Below are positions 15,843 to 20,887 of a stretch of 20,887 nucleotides of DNA, piece by piece. Position 1 is the first letter of the stretch; each line of letters begins with the position of its first letter. The notes under the pieces are model-generated. The model was given only the letters and a program-made list of their open reading frames with translations, was not told the origin of the DNA and ran no database searches. A program made the translations under genes and the position numbers. This DNA comes from Clostridia bacterium. Lineage in GTDB: Bacteria; Bacillota_A; Clostridia; Oscillospirales; CAG-272. Location: assembly GCA_017454075.1 (NCBI GenBank), contig JAFTDQ010000146.1, positions 1-20,887 of the forward strand, in the 5' to 3' direction.

Positions 15843-16211
15843 ATGACGCTTCGCGAACTATACGACGGGATCGGAGGGAGCTACGATCAGGCGATCTCCG
15901 TCCTCAGAATTGAAAAACTCATCGACAAACACATAAGAAAGGTCCCCGAAAACGCCGTTTTCGCGGCGCTGAGCGCGGCGGGCGAAACGCTCGACGGCAC
16001 CGCGGTCTTCGAGAGCGCCCACGCCATAAAGGGCGTGTGTCTCAATCTCGGACTCGTCAATATCGCCGCCGTCGCCTCCGAGCTGTCGGAAGAGTTCCGT
16101 CCGGGGAAAGAGAGACGCATGACCGATCGGGAGGTCAGGGAAAAGATCGCCGAGATCGAGAAAATGAGAAAGCGCGCGGCGGAGCTCATCGCCGTCTATT
16201 CGGCTCAGTGA
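15843..16211 (+). CDS. Stand-alone HPt histidine phosphotransfer protein
   Basis: This 122-residue soluble, mostly helical protein has the HPt motif HAIKG (60-64) within FESAHAIKGVCLNLGL (56-71). H60 would be phosphorylated and K63/G64 complete the HxxKG signature. The start MTLRELYDGIGGSYDQ resembles a common clostridial HPt type found either alone or at the end of hybrid kinases. In phosphorelays HPt proteins shuttle phosphate between receiver domains. It begins one base after the stop of the HisKA stub, so the two are coupled, and it precedes the permease-kinase whose C-terminal receiver domain is the natural partner. No terminal response regulator is seen in the window, so the output is unknown. 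Confidence 0.88.
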   Translation: MTLRELYDGIGGSYDQAISVLRIEKLIDKHIRKVPENAVFAALSAAGETLDGTAVFESAHAIKGVCLNLGLVNIAAVASELSEEFRPGKERRMTDREVREKIAEIEKMRKRAAELIAVYSAQ

Positions 16212-16254
16212 CGGGGAATACCCGCAATCCGACAGTCTGAAAAGAGATCACAGA

Positions 16255-19155
16255 ATGAACGAAATAGTATCGGACGGAAAAAGGTCCGCTCCGTATCTGA
16301 CCGCCGCGGGGGCGTGGGCCCTCGCCTTCGGGTGCAGCGTCGGCTGGGGCGCGTTCGTGATGCCAGGGACGACTTTTCTCCCCCTCGCGGGACCCGTCGG
16401 GACCTGCATAGGTATCGCGCTCGGCGCGATCGTCATGATCGTGCTCGCAAAGAACTACGGCTTTCTGATTAACCGCTATCCCGACGGCGGCGGAACCTAC
16501 ACCTTCACCAAAAAGGCCTTCGGCTACGACCACGGCTTTCTCAGCGCGTGGTTCCTTCTCCTCACCTACGTCGCGATAATATGGGCGAACGCCTCGGCGC
16601 TCCCGCTTATCGCGCGCACGCTCCTCGGAGGGACGTTTCAGTTCGGATTCCACTACGAGATCGCGGGCTTTCACGTATATATGGGGGAGATTATCCTCGC
16701 CGTCGGCTCGCTCGTCGTCGCCGCTCTGATATGCCTCAGGAAAAAATTGTCGCAGTGGACGCAGATCGTGAGCTCGGTGCTGCTTTTCGGCGGCATCGTC
16801 GCGTGCTTTGCCGCCGCCATGGGCGGGCGGGGAAGTATCGAACCGGCGTTCTCGCCGGATCACGCCCCGGTTGCAGGGACCTTCACGATATTCGCGCTCA
16901 CTCCCTGGGCCTTCGTGGGGTTCGAATCGGTATGTCACTCGGCGGGCGAGGCGAAATATCCGCTTAAAAAGACTTTCCGGGTGATGACCTTCGCGATAAT
17001 CGCGGCGGGCGTCGCCTACGCCGCCCTTTCGGTCCTCGCCGTGACTGCCCGTCCGGACGGCGCGGCCTCATGGACGGAATACGTCGCCGGGCTCGGGACC
17101 CGGTCGGGGCTTGAGTCTCAGCCGACCTTTTTCGCCGCCTTCGCGGCGCTCGGGCCAATCGGTCCCGCGGTGCTCGGCGTCGCGGCGCTTTGCGGCATTT
17201 TCACGGGGCTCATCGGCAATTTCATAGCTCTCAGCCGCCTCGTCTCTTCGATGTCGGAGGACGGCCTTATCCCGGAAAGCGTAGGCCGCCGCGACAAAAA
17301 CGGAGTCCCGGGCAGGGCTATACTCATAATCCTTGCGATCTCGGTCCCCTTTCCGTTCCTCGGCAGGACCGCGATAAGCTGGATCGTCGACGTGACGACG
17401 GTCGGGGCGGTGATCGCCTACGCCTTCGCCTCCGCCGCCGCGTTCAGGACCGCAAGGGAGGAGAAAAACCGCGCCGTATGCGTCACCGGGATCGCCGGAC
17501 TGATCTTTTCGCTGCTTTTCGCGGCCGAGTTCCTGATACCCAACATTTCGCCGGTCAAGGCGCTTTCAACTGAATCCTATCTCATCCTCGCGGCGTGGGG
17601 CATTCTCGGGTTCATAGTATTCAAGGTGCTCCTGAACCGCGATACCGAAAGGCGTCTCGGGCGGTCGACCATCGCGTGGATCGTACTGCTCGGGCTCGTC
17701 ATATTCACGTCGAGCGTGTGGATGAGACAGAACGAGAACAGCGCGATAGAGCGCTCCATCGCGCCGATACAGGAATATTACAACGGAGAGCTCGAGAAGG
17801 CGGGGATTGACACGATATCCGGGGCGACCAAGCCGGCCGAACAGTATCTGCGCGAGGTGATGGACGGGGTCGACAGGACGCTCGTCATATCAACGGTCGT
17901 CCAGATTGCGCTCATCGTTGTGTCGCTCGTCATCCTTTTCGGGATATATTCGACAATCCAGAAGCGCGAGCGGCAGACTGAGGTCGAAAAGCTCCTCGCC
18001 GAGGAGAGCAGCCGGGCAAAGACGAGCTTCCTCTCCAACATGAGCCACGAGATAAGGACGCCGATGAACGCGATAATCGGTCTTGACAACATAGCCCTCA
18101 GGGACGAGAACCTTTCGCCGAAGACGCGCGACCACCTCGAAAAGATCGGGGCGAGCGCGAAACATCTGCTCGGGCTGATAAACGACATACTCGACATGAG
18201 CCGTATAGAGTCCGGCAGAATGGTGCTGAAAAGCGAAGAATTCTCATTCAGAGAGTTCAGTGAACAGATCGGCGTCATAATAAACGGACAGTGCGCCGAC
18301 AAGGGGCTGACTTACGAATGCCGGCTCGCCGGGGATCTGAGAGATTTCTATATCGGCGACGACATGAAGCTCAAGCAGGTGCTCATAAACATCCTCGGAA
18401 ACGCGGTCAAGTTCACCGACGCGCCGGGCAGGGTCTCCCTGACGGCCGAGGAGACCGGCTCCGACGGGGAAAAATGCTTCCTCCGCTTCACGGTCAAGGA
18501 CACCGGCGTCGGAATGGACAAGGAGTACATCCCGAAAATATTCGAGGCGTTTTCACAGGAGGACGCGACCTCGACGAACCGCTACGGCGGAAGCGGCCTC
18601 GGTATGGCAATAACAAAGAACTTCGTCGACATGATGGGCGGGCGGATCGACGTCGAAAGCGAAAAGGGCGTCGGGACGACCTTTACCGTCACCGTCCCGC
18701 TCGGGATATCAGAAAAAAAGGCCGGCGGCGATTCCGCCGGGGATACCGCCGACCTGACGGCGCTCAGGGGGAGGCGGGTCCTCAACGCCGAGGACGTCGA
18801 CGAAAACGCCGAGATCCTCTCCGAACTTCTCGAGCTCGAGGACGTCGCGGCGGAGCGGGCGCAAAACGGGCAGATCGCCGTTTCCATGTTCGAAAAATCC
18901 GAACCGGGATATTACGACGTGATCCTGATGGACGTCCGCATGCCGGTCATGGACGGTCTGAGCGCGACGAAGGCGATACGGGCGCTTTCAAGACCCGACG
19001 CCGCGTCGGTGCCGATTATTGCCATGACGGCGAACGTCTTTGAAGAAGACGTCGGACGGTCGATCGAGGCGGGTATGAACGCGCATCTGTCGAAGCCGGT
19101 CGAGCCGGACCGCCTGTACGCCTCGATGGCGGAACTGATAAGCAGAAAAGAATAG
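16255..19155 (+). CDS. Amino-acid permease (APC)-hybrid histidine kinase-receiver fusion
   Basis: This 966-residue single reading frame has two parts. Residues about 12-460 form an APC-superfamily transporter with about 12 membrane helices; helix 1 has GCSVGWGAFVMPG (26-38) and FVGFESVCHSAGEAKYP (220-236) matches the conserved APC segment after helix 6. Two extra helices (about 472-489 and 543-566) enclose a loop of about 53 residues predicted outside the cell, containing DTISGAT (519-525). A coiled stretch leads to HisKA with SNMSHEIRTPMN (594-605, H598), HATPase with N box NILGNAVKF (712-720), DTGVGM (749-754) and GGSGLGM (778-784), then REC (about 838-963) with acidic pair E846/D847, phospho-Asp D893 in VILMDVRMPVMDG, T925 and K947. 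All catalytic residues are present. Role: probably senses solute by binding or transport and signals via phosphorelay, comparable in principle to the transporter-kinase CbrA but with a different transporter family. The substrate and whether it still transports are unknown. Confidence 0.93.
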   Translation: MNEIVSDGKRSAPYLTAAGAWALAFGCSVGWGAFVMPGTTFLPLAGPVGTCIGIALGAIVMIVLAKNYGFLINRYPDGGGTYTFTKKAFGYDHGFLSAWFLLLTYVAIIWANASALPLIARTLLGGTFQFGFHYEIAGFHVYMGEIILAVGSLVVAALICLRKKLSQWTQIVSSVLLFGGIVACFAAAMGGRGSIEPAFSPDHAPVAGTFTIFALTPWAFVGFESVCHSAGEAKYPLKKTFRVMTFAIIAAGVAYAALSVLAVTARPDGAASWTEYVAGLGTRSGLESQPTFFAAFAALGPIGPAVLGVAALCGIFTGLIGNFIALSRLVSSMSEDGLIPESVGRRDKNGVPGRAILIILAISVPFPFLGRTAISWIVDVTTVGAVIAYAFASAAAFRTAREEKNRAVCVTGIAGLIFSLLFAAEFLIPNISPVKALSTESYLILAAWGILGFIVFKVLLNRDTERRLGRSTIAWIVLLGLVIFTSSVWMRQNENSAIERSIAPIQEYYNGELEKAGIDTISGATKPAEQYLREVMDGVDRTLVISTVVQIALIVVSLVILFGIYSTIQKRERQTEVEKLLAEESSRAKTSFLSNMSHEIRTPMNAIIGLDNIALRDENLSPKTRDHLEKIGASAKHLLGLINDILDMSRIESGRMVLKSEEFSFREFSEQIGVIINGQCADKGLTYECRLAGDLRDFYIGDDMKLKQVLINILGNAVKFTDAPGRVSLTAEETGSDGEKCFLRFTVKDTGVGMDKEYIPKIFEAFSQEDATSTNRYGGSGLGMAITKNFVDMMGGRIDVESEKGVGTTFTVTVPLGISEKKAGGDSAGDTADLTALRGRRVLNAEDVDENAEILSELLELEDVAAERAQNGQIAVSMFEKSEPGYYDVILMDVRMPVMDGLSATKAIRALSRPDAASVPIIAMTANVFEEDVGRSIEAGMNAHLSKPVEPDRLYASMAELISRKE

Positions 19156-19160
19156 TCCCC

Positions 19161-19188
19161 GGACCGGGGCGGGCGACCGCCCCGGTCC
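19161..19188 (+). terminator. GC-rich hairpin after the permease-kinase gene
   Basis: A perfect 12-bp stem (GGACCGGGGCGG / CCGCCCCGGTCC) closes a GCGA loop, six nt after the permease-kinase stop. Only TT follows, and those bases are already the start of the TTGACA promoter element. Probably a terminator or transcript-end structure without a U-tract, similar in style to the hairpin at 15071-15102. Confidence 0.6.
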
Positions 19189-19217
19189 TTGACATTCCGG
19201 CGGCGGAAGACTATAAT
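19189..19217 (+). promoter_or_regulatory. Consensus sigma-A promoter of trpS
   Basis: TTGACA (19189-19194) and TATAAT (19212-19217) match consensus in all twelve positions with a 17-nt spacer. Transcription would start near 19224, giving a leader of about 48 nt. That is too short for a T-box riboswitch, and none of its conserved elements is seen. The -35 directly abuts the 19161-19188 hairpin. Confidence 0.9.
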
Positions 19218-19271
19218 ATATACGGGATTTTTTATTCAATTATTCACGGAAGAGGTAAACTCGCAAAGGAT

Positions 19272-20303
19272 ATGGAAACAAACTCCGCGGCGGCAAACGC
19301 CGCCGAACAGAAAAAAAGGATATTCTCCGGCGCTCAGCCGTCAGGGAAGCTCACCATCGGAAACTATCTCGGGGCGGTACGCAACTGGAAGCTGCTCGAG
19401 GACCGGTACGACTGTCTCTACTGCGTCGTCGACATGCACGCGATAACGGTCAGACAGGACCCGGCCGAGCTGCGCCGGAGGACCTACGAGACGCTCGCGC
19501 TCTACCTCGCGGCGGGGCTCGACCCGAATAAAAACGTGCTCTTCGTTCAGAGCCACGTGCCGGCGCACGCCGAGCTCTCGTGGATACTGAACTGCTTTAC
19601 AATGTTCGGGGAGCTTTCCCGCATGACGCAGTTCAAGGACAAAAGCCGCAAGTTCGCCGACAACATAAACGCGGGTCTTTTCACCTATCCCGTTCTCATG
19701 GCGGCCGACATCCTGCTTTATCAGGCGGACCTCGTTCCCGTCGGCGTCGACCAGATGCAGCACATAGAGCTCACGCGAGACGTCGCCGAGCGCTTCAACG
19801 GCGTCTTTCCCGGGACCTTCACGGTGCCGACGGGTTATATCCCGAAGACCGGCGCGAAGATCATGTCGCTTGCCGAGCCGGAAAAAAAGATGAGCAAATC
19901 CGACGAGAACGTAAACGGCAGCGTCTTCATCCTCGACGGGAAGGACGATATCATGAGAAAGTTCCGCCGGGCGGTCACCGACTCGGAGACGTCGGTACGC
20001 CGCGCCGAGGGCAAGGACGGGATAAATAACCTCATGACGATATATTCTTCCTTCACGGGGAAGAGCGATCCCGAGATCGAAAAAGAGTTTGACGGCCGCG
20101 GATACGGCGATTTCAAAACGGCGGTAGGCGAGGCGGTATGCGATGGTCTCGCCCCTCTTCAGGCGGAGTACGCGCGCCTCGTCGGCGACAAAGCGTATCT
20201 CGAATCCGTCATGAAGGACGGCGCGGAGCGCGCGGCGAGGATCGCGTTCAGAACGCTCTCGAAGGTCCGCAAAAAGGTCGGCTTCGTGCCCCCCGTGAGA
20301 TGA
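19272..20303 (+). CDS. trpS: Tryptophan--tRNA ligase
   Basis: This 343-residue class I aminoacyl-tRNA synthetase charges tRNA-Trp with tryptophan using ATP. The HIGH-equivalent is PSGKLTIGNYLGA (23-35), the tRNA/Trp pocket segment is VPVGVDQMQHIELTRDVA (155-172), and the KMSKS loop is intact (206-210) in KKMSKSDENVNGS. Length is as usual for bacterial TrpS (about 330-345). An N-terminal extension of about 15 residues (ETNSAAANAAEQKK) precedes the normal start of the fold. ATG 19272 is the only in-frame start, although its AAGGA sits only one base away and an AGAGG lies 16 bases away, so translation initiation may be modest. It has its own consensus promoter and is followed by the ATPase gene after one base, so those two share a transcript. 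Confidence 0.96.
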   Translation: METNSAAANAAEQKKRIFSGAQPSGKLTIGNYLGAVRNWKLLEDRYDCLYCVVDMHAITVRQDPAELRRRTYETLALYLAAGLDPNKNVLFVQSHVPAHAELSWILNCFTMFGELSRMTQFKDKSRKFADNINAGLFTYPVLMAADILLYQADLVPVGVDQMQHIELTRDVAERFNGVFPGTFTVPTGYIPKTGAKIMSLAEPEKKMSKSDENVNGSVFILDGKDDIMRKFRRAVTDSETSVRRAEGKDGINNLMTIYSSFTGKSDPEIEKEFDGRGYGDFKTAVGEAVCDGLAPLQAEYARLVGDKAYLESVMKDGAERAARIAFRTLSKVRKKVGFVPPVR

Positions 20304-20304
20304 C

Positions 20305-20887
20305 ATGAAGATACTTTCCCTGCGCGTGGGGTCTTTTGCCGGAATGGGCGGGACGGAGATCCCGTTTTCCGACGGGCTGAATATAATAGAGGGCGGAAAC
20401 GAGGCCGGCAAGAGCACGGTCGCCGACTTTATCCGCTTCCTTTTCTACGGCTTCGAGCGCGGGGAGAGAGAAAAATACACGCCGTTTTCCGGCTCGGCCT
20501 GCTGCGGCTCCGCCGAGATCGAAAAGGGCGGGGAGAACTATACGCTCGAGCGCTTCGAGGAAGGCGCCGTGCGGCGGGTATCGATTTTCAGGGACGGAGT
20601 GAAGATCGAGACCGGGCTCTGTCCCGGGGAGTTTTTCACGGGGATACCCGACGGAAAGCTCTTCTGCTCCGTCCTTACTGCCTCCGACCCGAGACCCTCG
20701 GGCGGCGGCGTCGTGACCGCCGTGCAGAACATCCTGAACGGAGGGAGCGAGCGCATCAGTTTCTCTCAGGCGGAGAAGGCGCTCGGAAGGCTCCATACCG
20801 ATCTCAGGGCAAAGCGCGGCGACGGAGGCCGGCTGAACGAGCTCGAATCCGAGGGCAGAAGGCTCCGCCGCGAGCTTGACGTGATAA
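20305..20887 (+). CDS. SbcC/RecF/YhaN-like AAA ATPase, N-terminal part (cut by window edge)
   Basis: I read 194 codons from ATG 20305 to the edge without a stop. The N-terminus (MKILSLRVGSFAGM) and Walker A loop GGNEAGKST (30-38) followed by ADFIRFLFYGF (40-50) are typical of SMC/RecN/SbcC-like ATPases of the YhaN type, in which the strand INIIEGxNEAGKST opens the head domain. The segment after about residue 150 becomes charged and helical (AEKALGRLHTDLRAKRGD), consistent with the start of a coiled coil. Such proteins are often paired with an SbcD/YhaO-like nuclease, which would lie outside the window. It starts one base after the trpS stop. Function in DNA repair or end processing is inferred from the family. 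Confidence 0.85.
   Translation, partial: MKILSLRVGSFAGMGGTEIPFSDGLNIIEGGNEAGKSTVADFIRFLFYGFERGEREKYTPFSGSACCGSAEIEKGGENYTLERFEEGAVRRVSIFRDGVKIETGLCPGEFFTGIPDGKLFCSVLTASDPRPSGGGVVTAVQNILNGGSERISFSQAEKALGRLHTDLRAKRGDGGRLNELESEGRRLRRELDVI

Noticed and set aside
19195..19271. T-box riboswitch upstream of trpS
   Set aside because: The predicted leader is about 48 nt and contains no T-box stem I or antiterminator pattern.

Overview
The window reads as a GC-rich chromosome segment from an anaerobic Gram-positive-type bacterium, most likely a Clostridia (Oscillospirales/Christensenellales-like) member of a gut or similar anoxic community. The reasons are cell-wall LCP ligases with no outer-membrane genes, a CpsB-type PHP phosphatase paired with tyrosine kinases, an RsbU/RsbV-like partner-switching cassette, a class III ribonucleotide reductase activase type, and Firmicute-style sigma-A promoters. 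The taxonomy is inference; no rRNA or other phylogenetic marker apart from trpS is present. No tRNA, rRNA, CRISPR, transposase or phage gene was seen.

Region 1 (1-3035, minus strand) is a signalling cassette. It encodes a free STAS anti-anti-sigma protein, a membrane dCache-HAMP-PP2C phosphatase, and a STAS domain fused to a kinase-like domain that runs off the left edge. A good sigma-A promoter drives it from 3107-3135. The expected logic is that the sensor phosphatase responds to an external ligand and dephosphorylates one or both STAS proteins.

Region 2 (3269-15026, plus strand) starts from a divergent extended -10 promoter. It is a long, tightly packed exopolysaccharide/cell-wall-polymer operon: CpsB-like tyrosine phosphatase, CapD/FlaA1-like nucleotide-sugar dehydratase, a membrane-anchored Ig-like protein, two consecutive Wzz-BY-kinase fusions with Tyr-rich tails, three consecutive LytR-CpsA-Psr paralogues, and an NrdG2-type radical SAM protein overlapping the last LCP. 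Most junctions overlap or are under 20 nt. No glycosyltransferase, flippase or polymerase is present, so this block holds control, chain-length and attachment functions, plus one precursor enzyme.

Region 3 (15137-19155, plus strand) is the most unusual part. It encodes a membrane protein with a phosphoacceptor HisKA domain but no ATPase domain, a stand-alone HPt protein, and a 966-residue fusion of a complete amino-acid-permease-like (APC) domain to HisKA, HATPase and REC domains. Together they look like a transporter-coupled phosphorelay. The fusion also carries a DxxSGAT motif, the signature of ApbE flavinylation sites, in the loop predicted to lie outside the cell.

Region 4 (19161-20887) holds a 12-bp GC hairpin that abuts a textbook TTGACA-N17-TATAAT promoter, then trpS, then the start of an SbcC/YhaN-like ATPase cut by the right edge.
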